Source: an uncultured Bacteroidales bacterium (GTDB lineage: Bacteria; Bacteroidota; Bacteroidia; Bacteroidales; UBA932). Taken from it: a stretch of 64,000 bases of DNA. The notes under the pieces are model-generated. The model saw nothing but the letters and a program-made list of their open reading frames with translations. It was not told the DNA's origin and made no database searches. The position numbers were made by a program, and so were the translations under genes. The stretch lies in the NCBI GenBank assembly GCA_944323825.1, contig CALUTY010000005.1, positions 1 through 64,000 of the forward strand. The letters run 5' to 3'. Below are positions 36,571 to 45,256 of the stretch, one piece after another; positions within the stretch are counted from its first letter, which is position 1, and each line of letters opens with the position of its first letter.

Positions 36571-37614
36571 ATGAAAATGAATCTTAGAGAAATCATCATG
36601 ACAGCAATGGCGGCATCTGTCGCAATGCTGGGGGCGGTATGCGCACAGGCACAGCCGAATACGGAGCTGAGGCCGGACAAGACGGTATTTCTGTACAGTG
36701 ATGATGCCAAAGGGGTATCAGACACGGTAACGGGCAGAGAAACAGCATGTGCAGGGTATTCCTTAGCGGAAAAGAACGGACTGTCGGGACAGGAAGAGCT
36801 GCAGAAAAGCGGGAACCTCGGAAACATTTCGGATGACGCGAGGTTCGACCTGTACTTTCCGGAGAAGCCGAACGGGCAGATGGTCGTGGTGTGCCCCGGT
36901 GGCGGCTATGCCTATGTTTCGACATATAATGAAGGGGTATATGTGGCGGAATGGATGGTGGAGCACGGAATCACTGTGGCGGTGGTGAAATACAGGATGC
37001 CGAACGGGCATTGGGAAGTGCCGCTGACGGATGTGCAGAACACATTCAGGTATTGCAGGGAACATGCTGAAGAATGGGGAGTGACACAGATCGGAGTAAT
37101 GGGATTCTCCGCAGGCGGACACCTTGCAGCCACAACTTCAACAATGTATGCGGATGCGGAGACAAGGCCGGACTTCTCGGTGCTGATCTATCCTGTCATA
37201 ACGATGGATCCGGAATACACGCACAAGGGCACACGAAACAATCTCATCGGGACTGACAAAGTATGGGAAAAGAGGGAAGGAATGAGCTGGGAAGAATGGA
37301 ACAGGGCACAGGAAAAGCATGAAATGCTCGTGCAGAGATATTCCCTTGAGAACCAGGTGACGGCAGACACGCCTGCGACATTCATCGCATTGAGCAGCGA
37401 CGACAACGGGGTGCCGCCGGAGAACAGCATCAGATACTACAGGTCCCTCATCAAGAATGGGGTCAGCGCAGAAATGCACATCTATCCTTCAGGAGGACAC
37501 GGATGGGGGTTCACCACTCTGAGATACTCCGACAAGGACAGGATGGACTATGCCAGAAGCGAGTTCGAGGCTTCGCTTGAACGCTGGCTGGACAGCATTT
37601 CCGACAAACGCTGA
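36571..37614 (+). CDS. secreted alpha/beta-hydrolase, putative carbohydrate esterase
   Basis: This 347-residue protein with a signal peptide (MTAMAASVAMLGAVCAQAQ after a short basic start) has an esterase/lipase fold: oxyanion block VVVCPGGGYAYVS, nucleophile S180 in GFSAGGH, acid D277 or D278 in ALSSDDNGVPPENS, and H310 in PSGGHGWGF. It resembles Bacteroides feruloyl/acetyl xylan esterases, so it probably removes ester groups from the glycan handled by the neighbouring PUL. I start it at 36571 because the upstream frame runs through the promoter motif. Its last 67 bases overlap the convergent LysR gene. Confidence 0.87.
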   Translation: MKMNLREIIMTAMAASVAMLGAVCAQAQPNTELRPDKTVFLYSDDAKGVSDTVTGRETACAGYSLAEKNGLSGQEELQKSGNLGNISDDARFDLYFPEKPNGQMVVVCPGGGYAYVSTYNEGVYVAEWMVEHGITVAVVKYRMPNGHWEVPLTDVQNTFRYCREHAEEWGVTQIGVMGFSAGGHLAATTSTMYADAETRPDFSVLIYPVITMDPEYTHKGTRNNLIGTDKVWEKREGMSWEEWNRAQEKHEMLVQRYSLENQVTADTPATFIALSSDDNGVPPENSIRYYRSLIKNGVSAEMHIYPSGGHGWGFTTLRYSDKDRMDYARSEFEASLERWLDSISDKR

Positions 37615-38540
37615 CGCAGCAGACCGCACAACGGGGAGGAGACGAACCTTCCGGATGCAGCGAAATGCACAGAATGACGGAAAGGAAGACCGGGGACGGG
37701 CACCTGCACAAGGGTCCCGTCCCTCAATTCTTTCTGTACGCAATAAAGCGGAAGCAGGCCCACGGCATCCGGCATTGACGCCACAAACCTTTTCACGGCA
37801 TCCGGAGATGAGGAGCGGAATACAATCTTCTGCACAATGTCGACACCCAGGATGGCGTCCAGTCCAGAAAACACCTCAGACAATACTGCCATATGTGCCG
37901 GAATGTCTGACAATGACATATACCGTCCTTTGGCATGACGGCTCACGGGAGATGCGAAGACACAGACCGGGACATCAGCGATGTGCGTGGCCTGAAGAAA
38001 ATGCTCTTCTGACAGACCTTCTTGAACGGGCACAGGTATGGAATACAACAGGATGTCTGAATCAGCAGTGCCCTGAAGATCAGGAAGTTCATCTTCCTGC
38101 CGGGCCGTAATTGCATTTTTTCCGGACATATACCATTCTCCACCAATTCCATCCACTATAAACGAAACTCCGGAAAAGAGGACAGAAACCGATGCGGCAA
38201 GGTCAGGGACGACGCATGACATGAGGTCCGCACCTGCAACTATCCTGACAGGGCCGGATACACCGCCGGCATCAGCAGCCTTCCCTGCCCCGAACATTGA
38301 GCCTGCAGAACCGTACCAGTACAATATATGCCCGGCATATTCCATGAACACCCGACCGGCGGGAGTAAGGACGGCCTCTCCCCTGTTCCGCTCAAAGAGC
38401 CTCACGCCAAGGTCCTTTTCAAGCCCGGCTATATTCTGGCTCACGGCAGGCTGGCTTATGCCAAGCTCGTCTGCGGCTCGTGTGAAGTTTCCCGTGCGGG
38501 AAAGGGTCATGAACACCTGAAGTCTGAAATCTCCGAACAT
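37548..38540 (-). CDS. LysR-family transcriptional regulator
   Basis: This 330-residue regulator has an N-terminal winged helix-turn-helix (FMTLSRTGNFTRAADELGIS then QPAVSQNIAGLEKDLGVRLF, residues about 10-50) and a periplasmic-binding-type effector domain from about residue 95. It is divergent from the SulP transporter gene, 158 bp away, which it may control. A dyad over its own promoter suggests autoregulation. The 3' end overlaps the esterase gene by 67 bases in the opposite sense. The effector is unknown. Confidence 0.92.
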   Translation of the reverse strand: MFGDFRLQVFMTLSRTGNFTRAADELGISQPAVSQNIAGLEKDLGVRLFERNRGEAVLTPAGRVFMEYAGHILYWYGSAGSMFGAGKAADAGGVSGPVRIVAGADLMSCVVPDLAASVSVLFSGVSFIVDGIGGEWYMSGKNAITARQEDELPDLQGTADSDILLYSIPVPVQEGLSEEHFLQATHIADVPVCVFASPVSRHAKGRYMSLSDIPAHMAVLSEVFSGLDAILGVDIVQKIVFRSSSPDAVKRFVASMPDAVGLLPLYCVQKELRDGTLVQVPVPGLPFRHSVHFAASGRFVSSPLCGLLRQRLSEMLSSQRSSEASNSLLA

Positions 38541-38555
38541 ATATCACCGACTGGA

Positions 38556-38577
38556 ATGATTATGCAAAAATAATCAT
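38556..38577. promoter_or_regulatory. dyad over the lysR promoter
   Basis: ATGATTAT, six bases, ATAATCAT is an 8-bp inverted repeat that contains the minus-strand -7 element TATTTTTG (38572-38565). LysR proteins usually bind such dyads between divergent genes. Confidence 0.55.
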
Positions 38578-38663
38578 TTCGCGGCGATATGTCCGCCTTC
38601 CGGAAATTATTTGCCCGTTTCGGGCAAAATGGGAAAAATATTTTTAATTGGATTTTAAAGCTG

Positions 38664-38671
38664 TATCTTTG
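38664..38671 (+). promoter_or_regulatory. -7 element of the sulP-type promoter
   Basis: TATCTTTG lies 28 bp before the transporter ATG. A TTG at 38648-38650 is closer than usual, so the -33 part is weak. Confidence 0.5.
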
Positions 38672-38698
38672 CGCCCTTGTTTTGAAAAAAGAGGGGAA

Positions 38699-40402
38699 AT
38701 GAAGTTGAATTTAAGAGGGGTTTTCAGGCCTGAATTCTTCAGTATCTTCAAGAAAGGCAACTATGACACGGAGACTTTCGCATCGGACATCGCAGCCGGA
38801 GTGATTGTGGGCATCATCGCCCTGCCTCTTGCCATAGCATTCGGTATTGCCAGCGGGGTGTCACCGCAGCAGGGACTCATAACGGCCATTGTTGCCGGAC
38901 TGCTGGTATCGGTGTTCGGCGGCTCGCGCTATCTCATCGGAGGCCCGACCGGGGCATTCATCGTGATTGTCTCCGGAATCGTGGCCCAATACGGACTCCA
39001 GGGACTTGTGATAGCCACGATAATGGCAGGAGTGATACTGGTGGTGATGGGGTTGTGCCGCATGGGAGCCATATTCCGTTTCATCCCCTATCCTATCGTC
39101 GTGGGATTCACCAGCGGCATAGCATTGACCATCTTCTCCACCCAGATGAAAGATTTCTTCGGGCTGGATGTCGCAGCTCCGGCAGGCTTCGTCCCGCAGT
39201 GGATATGCTATTTCCGGAACATCGGATCGGCAGATATTGCAGAAACGGCAATGAGCATCGGCTGCGTACTCGTGATCATCCTGTGGGGCAGGTTCAACAA
39301 AAGGATTCCGGGCTCGCTTGTGGCCCTTGTCATCGGCACGGCGGCGTCCCTTCTTCTGAGCCGCTTCGCCGGGGTGGAATTCGCGACCATAGGCTCCAAG
39401 TTTCCAGAACTCGCGGCGGGGCTGCCTATGCCGAAGCCTGTGGCTCCGCAGCTCGACTATGAAACGGTCAAAGGGCTGGTGTCGCCTGCTTTCACGATAG
39501 CCATCCTCTGTGCGGTGGAATCCCTGCTTGCGGCCATGGTGGCGGACGGAGTCACCGGAAAGAGACACAATTCCAACACGGAGCTTATAGGCCAGGGAAT
39601 AGCCAACATAGTCACACCTATGTTCGGCGGAATTCCGGCCACAGGAGCGCTTGCAAGGACGATGGCAAGCATAAACAACGGAGGCAAGTCCCCTGTTACG
39701 GGCATAGTGCATGCCATCGTGCTTCTGCTGATATATCTGTTCCTCATGCCATACGCAGTGTATATCCCGCTTTCCTGCCTGGCGGCAATCCTTGTCATCG
39801 TCGCCTACAACATGAGCGAATGGCGGTCATTCAGGTATCTGCTGAAAGGTGACAGGACAGATGTGGCGGTGCTGCTGATAACATTTGCGCTGACGGTGCT
39901 GGTGGACCTTACCGTAGCCATCGAGGCCGGAGTGCTGATGGCCGTTGTGCTCTTCGTGAAACGCGTGATGGAGACTTCATCCATCAAGGTGCTCAATGAC
40001 GACCATATAGCCGCCACCGAAGATGACGAGATGGCCCGCCTGGAGGACACGGAACATCTGGACATTCCGAAAGGCGTGGAGGTCTACGAGATCAACGGCC
40101 CGTTCTTCTTCGGGCTCGCAAGCCGTCTGGAGGAACTTGAGGAAGGCAGGAAAAGCGATGTCAAGGTGCGGATAATCCGGATGAGGAAAGTGTCCTTCAT
40201 GGACTCCACAGGCATCAGGAACCTCCGGAATTTCTTCCAGCGCACGGAGAAACGCGGCATCAGGGTCATCCTGTCCGGGGTCAATCCGCAGGTGCAGGCC
40301 ACCCTGCACAAGTTCGGGCTTGACGAGGAAATCGGTACGGACTATATCTTCCCGCATATCATCCCCGCCCTTGCAAAGGCAAATGAATATTTGAAAAAAT
40401 AA
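38699..40402 (+). CDS. SulP-family anion transporter with STAS domain
   Basis: This 567-residue SLC26/SulP transporter has about 12-14 membrane segments from residue 25 (DIAAGVIVGIIALPLAIAFG) to about 420, including GGPTGAFIVIVSGIVAQYGL and NIVTPMFGGIPATGALARTM. A cytoplasmic STAS domain at about 450-555 (RMRKVSFMDSTGIRNLRNFF) follows. It could import sulfate or bicarbonate with a cation. The start at 38699 has GAGGGG just upstream. Reading from 38648 would include the promoter. Confidence 0.93.
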   Translation: MKLNLRGVFRPEFFSIFKKGNYDTETFASDIAAGVIVGIIALPLAIAFGIASGVSPQQGLITAIVAGLLVSVFGGSRYLIGGPTGAFIVIVSGIVAQYGLQGLVIATIMAGVILVVMGLCRMGAIFRFIPYPIVVGFTSGIALTIFSTQMKDFFGLDVAAPAGFVPQWICYFRNIGSADIAETAMSIGCVLVIILWGRFNKRIPGSLVALVIGTAASLLLSRFAGVEFATIGSKFPELAAGLPMPKPVAPQLDYETVKGLVSPAFTIAILCAVESLLAAMVADGVTGKRHNSNTELIGQGIANIVTPMFGGIPATGALARTMASINNGGKSPVTGIVHAIVLLLIYLFLMPYAVYIPLSCLAAILVIVAYNMSEWRSFRYLLKGDRTDVAVLLITFALTVLVDLTVAIEAGVLMAVVLFVKRVMETSSIKVLNDDHIAATEDDEMARLEDTEHLDIPKGVEVYEINGPFFFGLASRLEELEEGRKSDVKVRIIRMRKVSFMDSTGIRNLRNFFQRTEKRGIRVILSGVNPQVQATLHKFGLDEEIGTDYIFPHIIPALAKANEYLKK

Positions 40403-40417
40403 ATTGTTATCTTTGCA

Positions 40418-40520
40418 GGTTATCCGTGGCGGAACGACTTACATACTTAATGTAAGTCCATCGAAGTTCACCGGACAACCGATTAAGGAGCAGGATTTAA
40501 TCCTGCGACAGTCCTCCCGG
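40418..40520. ncRNA. candidate structured element, copy B
   Basis: GGTTATCCG (40418-40426) pairs with CGGACAACC (40472-40480) with one mismatch, enclosing a perfect 8-bp hairpin (ACTTACAT at 40437-40444, ATGTAAGT at 40450-40457). The 35-base motif at 40486-40520 follows and matches copy A at 7993-8027. Downstream to 40695 the sequence has GGGGCTGTCGC-type repeats but no gene. It may be a small RNA, a leader of the protease gene, or a dispersed repeat. Confidence 0.45.
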
Positions 40521-40695
40521 AGAGGGAGGAATAAGGTGGGTGACGCCCCTTAGTAAGGGGCTGTCGCAAAGCGACTGGGGATTAAGACAAATGGATTTCG
40601 AAGAAATCCTTAACGGCGGTCCGACAAATTCCCTGGGAGCGAGCAAAATTATTCGTCGGACTGACGTTATAAAGAATGAACCATTTATTTTTTAT

Positions 40696-43506
40696 ATGAA
40701 ACGCATCTTTTTATTTTTCGCGGCCATCTTCGCCGCGATGACTGTGTCCGGACAGGACCTTTCACAGCTGCCCCAGCTGCCGAATGACCCTGCGGTCAGA
40801 AAAGGCCAGCTCGAAAACGGACTCACCTACTACATCCGGCACAACGACAAGCCGGCGGAAAGGGCTGAGTTCTATCTTGCCACCAATGTCGGTGCAATCC
40901 AGGAAACCCCTGACCAGGACGGACTTGCACATTTTCTGGAGCACATGTGCTTCAACGGCACCAAGAATTTCCCTGACAAGGGCATCCTTGAATATCTCCA
41001 GGGAATAGGAGCCGAATTCGGAAGAAACATCAATGCATCCACTGGAGTGGAGCAGACCGTATACATGCTCAACAACATTCCTCTCGTGAGGGAAGGCGTG
41101 GTGGACACCTGCCTCCTCATCATGCATGACTACTCACATTTCGTGACATGCGACCCGGCTGAAATCGACAAGGAGAGAGGAGTCATCCTTGAGGAGAGGA
41201 GAACCAGGAGGGATGCCAACTGGAGAATGTATGAAAAGGCAAAGCAGGCATATTTCAAAGGTTCGAAATATGCTGACTGCTCCCTCATCGGAAGCGAGGA
41301 GAACCTCAAGACCTTCAAGCCGGAAAGCCTCACAAACTTCTACCACACATGGTACCGTCCTGACCTTCAGGCACTGATTGTCGTGGGCGATGTTGACGTG
41401 GACCATGTGGAGGCAAAGATCAAGGAGATATTCGCCGACATCCCGGCCGCCGAGAATCCAAAGGCAAAGGAAATGCATGTCATTCCGAACAATCAGGAGC
41501 CTATAGTGGCCGTCATCACGGATCCGGAGGCGTCATCGACTTCATTTGAAGTCCTCTGGAAAAGCGAACCTGCACCTGAGGCGCTCAACAGCACCCAGGT
41601 GGGAATGATGACTGACCTCGTAAAAAGCTATGTGAGCATCATCATGTCTGAAAGGTTCAACGACATCACATCCAGGCCTGACGCACCGTTCCAGAGCGCA
41701 AGCCTCGGAATAGGCAAGCTCTGCGAGACTTGCGAGGTGACAATGGGAAATGCCACATGCAAGAACAACGAAGCCATCCCTGCCTTCAAGGCTTTCATGA
41801 CAGAAATCGAGAAGATGAAGAGATTCGGCTTCACAGATGATGAAGTGTCAAGGGCCAAGGACAACATCCTCAGCAGATATGAAAAGAGGGCACAGGGCGC
41901 AGACACACGCAAGAATGACGAATTCATCCAGGAATATATCAACAACTTCTTTGACAATTATTCCTATATGGAGCCTGCAACTGAACTTGAGCTTGCAAAG
42001 GCCATCTGCGGACAGCTCAATTCAGCCATACTCAACCAGATAGCATCTTCCGTCATTACTGACTCAAATATGGTGGTGGTGTACTACGGACCTGAAAAGG
42101 AAGGGGTGACACATCCTGCTGAACAGGACTTCCTGAATGCCATCGCAGAAGTGAAGGCATCCGACATCAAGCCTAACGAGGCACAGGACTTCAACCGCCC
42201 TCTGCTCGACGCCGCCGCCCTCAAAGGCTCTCCTGTAAAGAAGACAGCCGAAGGCATCTACGGTTCCACCGAATGGACCCTCAAGAACGGGCTCAAGGTA
42301 ATCGTGCTTCCTACCGAATACAAGAAAGACCAGGTGCTTTTCTCACTCCAGAAGGACGGAGGCCTCACGCTCATTTCAGACGAAGACCTTCCTTCATTTG
42401 AGGACAATATCTTCGGCCTGTTCCAGATGAACAGCGGAGTATCCGAGTTTGCCGGCACCGATCTGCAGAAGATGCTTGCAGGAAAGAATGTGAGCGTATC
42501 TCCATACATCGGCAGCCTGAGGCATGGAATCAGCGGTTCGGCAGCACCTAAGGACCTCGAGACCGCCTTCCAGCTCATGTATCTCTACTTCATGGATCCG
42601 CGCTTTGACGAGGCCGAATACCAGACAGGCATCCAGCAGCTCAAGGCCGTGCTTCCGAACATAGTGAACCAGCCGAACTTCAAGTTCCAGACAGAGTTCA
42701 CAAAGACAGTCTTCGGAAACAGCCCGAGGAAGCCGATAATCAGCGAAGAACTGATTGAAAAGGCAAGTCTTGCCACAATAGAGAGAGTCTACAGAAGCCT
42801 CTTCAACGATGTTGCAGGAGCCACTCTCTACATCACCGGAAATGTGGATCTTGAAACCCTGAAACCGATGGTGGAGAAATACGCAGGTTCGCTCACCAAA
42901 GGAAAGAAAGCCACAAAATGGACTGATGCCAGTGCTGAAATCGTAAAAGGCCAGGTGGAAAATCATTTCAATGTGAACATGACCACCCCTAAGAGCAGCG
43001 TGCTTCAGGTCTACACCGCATATTTCCCTTATTCAGTGAAAAATGACGTGATGCTCGATGCAGCCAAGTATGTTCTTGACATGATCTACACCGACACTCT
43101 CCGTGAAGAGGAAGGCGGCACATACGGCGCAAGCGTAGGGGCTGCCATGCAGAATGAACCTGAGGCAAGGGCAATGATACAGGTGTACTTCGACACCAAT
43201 CCTGAAGCTGCCGACAGACTCATCAAGTCAGCCGTTGAAAGCCTCAAGAATCTTGCAGCCGAAGGTCCTACAGAGGAGCAGCTCACCCGTACGATAGAAA
43301 ACGCCAAGAAGAACCTTCCTGAATCAAGGATCAGCAACAACTACTGGCTGGATGCCCTGATGTACTGGAACCGCTACGGCGCGGACTATGACAAGGAATT
43401 CGAGGCTGCCATCTCCGAAATCTCTTCAGAGAACATCAAGGCAATCCTCAACGAAGTCCTCTCCCAGAATAACTTCATCGAAGTCGTAATGTATCCTGAG
43501 GAATAA
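40696..43506 (+). CDS. exported M16 (insulinase-type) zinc protease
   Basis: This 936-residue protein has a signal peptide (MKRIFLFFAAIFAAMTVSGQ). The two halves have the M16 fold. The active half carries the zinc motif H79-F-L-E82-H83 and the distal ligand E160 (in DKERGVILEE). The second half (from about residue 510) is the inactive partner, with the conserved substrate-gripping region near the REEEGGTYGASVGAAM block. The likely role is degradation of peptides in the periplasm. I start at 40696, since the longer frame from 40540 lacks a credible N-terminus and covers the structured element. Confidence 0.93.
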   Translation: MKRIFLFFAAIFAAMTVSGQDLSQLPQLPNDPAVRKGQLENGLTYYIRHNDKPAERAEFYLATNVGAIQETPDQDGLAHFLEHMCFNGTKNFPDKGILEYLQGIGAEFGRNINASTGVEQTVYMLNNIPLVREGVVDTCLLIMHDYSHFVTCDPAEIDKERGVILEERRTRRDANWRMYEKAKQAYFKGSKYADCSLIGSEENLKTFKPESLTNFYHTWYRPDLQALIVVGDVDVDHVEAKIKEIFADIPAAENPKAKEMHVIPNNQEPIVAVITDPEASSTSFEVLWKSEPAPEALNSTQVGMMTDLVKSYVSIIMSERFNDITSRPDAPFQSASLGIGKLCETCEVTMGNATCKNNEAIPAFKAFMTEIEKMKRFGFTDDEVSRAKDNILSRYEKRAQGADTRKNDEFIQEYINNFFDNYSYMEPATELELAKAICGQLNSAILNQIASSVITDSNMVVVYYGPEKEGVTHPAEQDFLNAIAEVKASDIKPNEAQDFNRPLLDAAALKGSPVKKTAEGIYGSTEWTLKNGLKVIVLPTEYKKDQVLFSLQKDGGLTLISDEDLPSFEDNIFGLFQMNSGVSEFAGTDLQKMLAGKNVSVSPYIGSLRHGISGSAAPKDLETAFQLMYLYFMDPRFDEAEYQTGIQQLKAVLPNIVNQPNFKFQTEFTKTVFGNSPRKPIISEELIEKASLATIERVYRSLFNDVAGATLYITGNVDLETLKPMVEKYAGSLTKGKKATKWTDASAEIVKGQVENHFNVNMTTPKSSVLQVYTAYFPYSVKNDVMLDAAKYVLDMIYTDTLREEEGGTYGASVGAAMQNEPEARAMIQVYFDTNPEAADRLIKSAVESLKNLAAEGPTEEQLTRTIENAKKNLPESRISNNYWLDALMYWNRYGADYDKEFEAAISEISSENIKAILNEVLSQNNFIEVVMYPEE

Positions 43507-43558
43507 TTCCGGATTACAAGAAAAGACGATGGATGTCCGGAGCATTCCGGTTCCGGAC

Positions 43559-43598
43559 AATAAAGAAAAAGACCCGAATTCGGGTCTTTTTCTTTATT
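43559..43598. terminator. perfect bidirectional terminator
   Basis: This 40-base exact palindrome centres on GAATTC at 43576-43581, with an A tract on one arm and a T tract on the other. It can end both the protease transcript (+) and the hmu operon (-). Confidence 0.93.
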
Positions 43599-43615
43599 GA
43601 TTTATCCAGAATTCA

Positions 43616-43960
43616 TCAATGCCCGCCTTCAGGGACATAGATGATCTCACCGTTTTCAAGTTCATAGGCTATGCCCACGCGCCGGCCGCGTCTGCCTGAT
43701 GCGTCATCCTGATTTTCCGACGGGGTGTAACGGTTGATTTTCTCACCCTCCTTGGTGATGATCTCCATATTTTCCTTGCCCGGATTCTTGACAATCGTAA
43801 AATCCTCCTTGCTGAACATTTCCGTCATGTCATATCTTGTCACAAGGGCTACCATCAGCGCGACGGCAAACACCATGGCCACATCAAAGAGATTGCCGAC
43901 AACGCTCATCGGGTCGTTGTCCTCCTCCTTTCCCAAAAGTCTGCGTCTTCTCATGGTCAT
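43616..43960 (-). CDS. hmuV: DUF2149 protein, HmuV-like
   Basis: This 114-residue protein has one membrane segment (VVGNLFDVAMVFAVALMVAL, about residues 20-40) and a periplasmic tail with VGIAYELENGEIIYVPEG. DUF2149 proteins accompany CobN-like and ExbB-like genes, as in the P. gingivalis hmuYRSTUV order, where this is the last gene. It may act as an ExbD/TolR-like partner of the proton channel. The start overlaps the ExbB-like stop by four bases. Confidence 0.85.
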   Translation of the reverse strand: MTMRRRRLLGKEEDNDPMSVVGNLFDVAMVFAVALMVALVTRYDMTEMFSKEDFTIVKNPGKENMEIITKEGEKINRYTPSENQDDASGRRGRRVGIAYELENGEIIYVPEGGH

Positions 43961-44556
43961 TTCCCCTCCCCGGCGCCGAGAAGTTCGGCCACGAATTCAA
44001 GGTTCGTCATGTCCTGCATATACCAGCGGTTTTTCACCTGCTGTGTCATGAAGCCCACTGCACTCGAGAAAAGTCCGACCACAGTGGTGGCAAAGGCCAC
44101 CTGCATGTTGTAGGCCATAGAAGATATGTCCCCGGTGGAAAGGCCTACGAGAGCAGGTCCCATAGGGATAAGGGTACCCATGAGGCCGAGCATGGGACCG
44201 AGCTTGGTGAGTGTCTTGGATGAAGAAAGATCCTTGTCGGCATCTGTCTCGAAATCGGCAAGAAGCCTCCTTATGTGGGCGGGACTGTCCTTGTGGGCAA
44301 GGATTTCATTGAGATAACGCACTGAAAGTGAATTGCTGCCTTTCGGGAGCATGGATTCAAGGTCGCGGACGGTCTCCGGAGTAAGCCCTTCAAGCCTGGT
44401 CCGCAATGTCCGCCCGTTCTTGCGGATATTCAGATATTGTCCGAAAAAACTTCCCACAAGCAGGAGAGAACGGAGAAAAAGAAGGATGAGAAGCACTATC
44501 ACAGGCACAAGCAGGCCCGTGGAAATCCAGAAAAGTATGTCTGATATGAAATTCAT
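43957..44556 (-). CDS. hmuU: MotA/TolQ/ExbB proton-channel protein, HmuU-like
   Basis: This 199-residue membrane protein has three hydrophobic segments, at about residues 5-35 (ISTGLLVPVIVLLILLFLRS), 115-140 and 155-180 (MAYNMQVAFATTVVGLFSSA). The last two include the TolQ/ExbB core (LGPMLGLMGTLIPMGPALVG). It would use the proton gradient to energise its partner complex. In the hmu arrangement it follows the HmuT-like gene by 14 bp. Confidence 0.9.
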   Translation of the reverse strand: MNFISDILFWISTGLLVPVIVLLILLFLRSLLLVGSFFGQYLNIRKNGRTLRTRLEGLTPETVRDLESMLPKGSNSLSVRYLNEILAHKDSPAHIRRLLADFETDADKDLSSSKTLTKLGPMLGLMGTLIPMGPALVGLSTGDISSMAYNMQVAFATTVVGLFSSAVGFMTQQVKNRWYMQDMTNLEFVAELLGAGEGK

Positions 44557-44570
44557 TTTTGTTTATATTT

Positions 44571-45254
44571 TTATTGTTTCGACTTATGGAATGAATGCCA
44601 CAGCCATCCGGCGAAGGCACCGGCAAGAGTGATGAGGACAATGCCCGCAAAGGCGCCCCAGTCCACCTCGGAAAAGCCTTCGACGGCAGTCTGCCCGTTC
44701 ACCGTGGCTATCACGCCGAAAATGGCGGTCAGGGCATTGAGGATGAACAGCAGTTCAAGCCTCAGCTCCTTTTCCGGAACGGCCCTGCGAAATGCCCAGG
44801 CCCCGGCCGGAATGAGAATGAACACCAGTGCGGCAAGAATCCACGCCGTGAGTTTGAAATCGTTCCCCGGAAACGCAAAGATCACATAGACCAGCGTGCT
44901 GAAAAGGACAGGAAAAATCAGCACTCCGGGGAACCATCTCAATATCCTGTAGACCGTGATTTTCCACCTCGGCATCTGCCCTTCATTGGACAGGTCGGCA
45001 GCCATTATGCAGAAAGCCATCTGCAGGACAATCTCCACGCTGAGCACGACCGCCGCATCAAGCATGAGGGAGCTGTCCGACAGCCACACCGATATCCTGC
45101 TCTTGGACTGCTCGATGGCAAGAGGCCACATCAGCCCGGTGAACAGAGCCGCTGCGGAAGCAGCAATAAGAATTGTCCACGGTTTGCCGAAACTCTGCTT
45201 GAGGATAAAAACCAGGGCAATGAGCAACATCAGTACGGTTACGACGGTCTCCAT
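44571..45254 (-). CDS. hmuT: membrane protein, HmuT-like
   Basis: This 227-residue integral membrane protein has about seven predicted segments (METVVTVLMLLIALVFILKQ at the N-terminus; WILAALVFILIPAGAWAF in the middle; AFAGIVLITLAGAFAGWLW at the end). No catalytic motif is visible. Its place between the CobN-like and ExbB-like genes matches hmuT. It begins two bases after the HmuS stop codon. A role as the membrane platform of the complex is inferred. Confidence 0.78.
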   Translation of the reverse strand: METVVTVLMLLIALVFILKQSFGKPWTILIAASAAALFTGLMWPLAIEQSKSRISVWLSDSSLMLDAAVVLSVEIVLQMAFCIMAADLSNEGQMPRWKITVYRILRWFPGVLIFPVLFSTLVYVIFAFPGNDFKLTAWILAALVFILIPAGAWAFRRAVPEKELRLELLFILNALTAIFGVIATVNGQTAVEGFSEVDWGAFAGIVLITLAGAFAGWLWHSFHKSKQ

Positions 45255-45256
45255 GG

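Noticed and set aside
38861..39712. Antisense reading frame inside the SulP gene
   Set aside because: His- and Arg-rich shadow of a strongly coding gene.
40418..40520. Cobalamin riboswitch
   Set aside because: The GGAG-hairpin-CTCC pattern resembles the core, but there is no B12 box and the neighbouring genes are not cobalamin genes.
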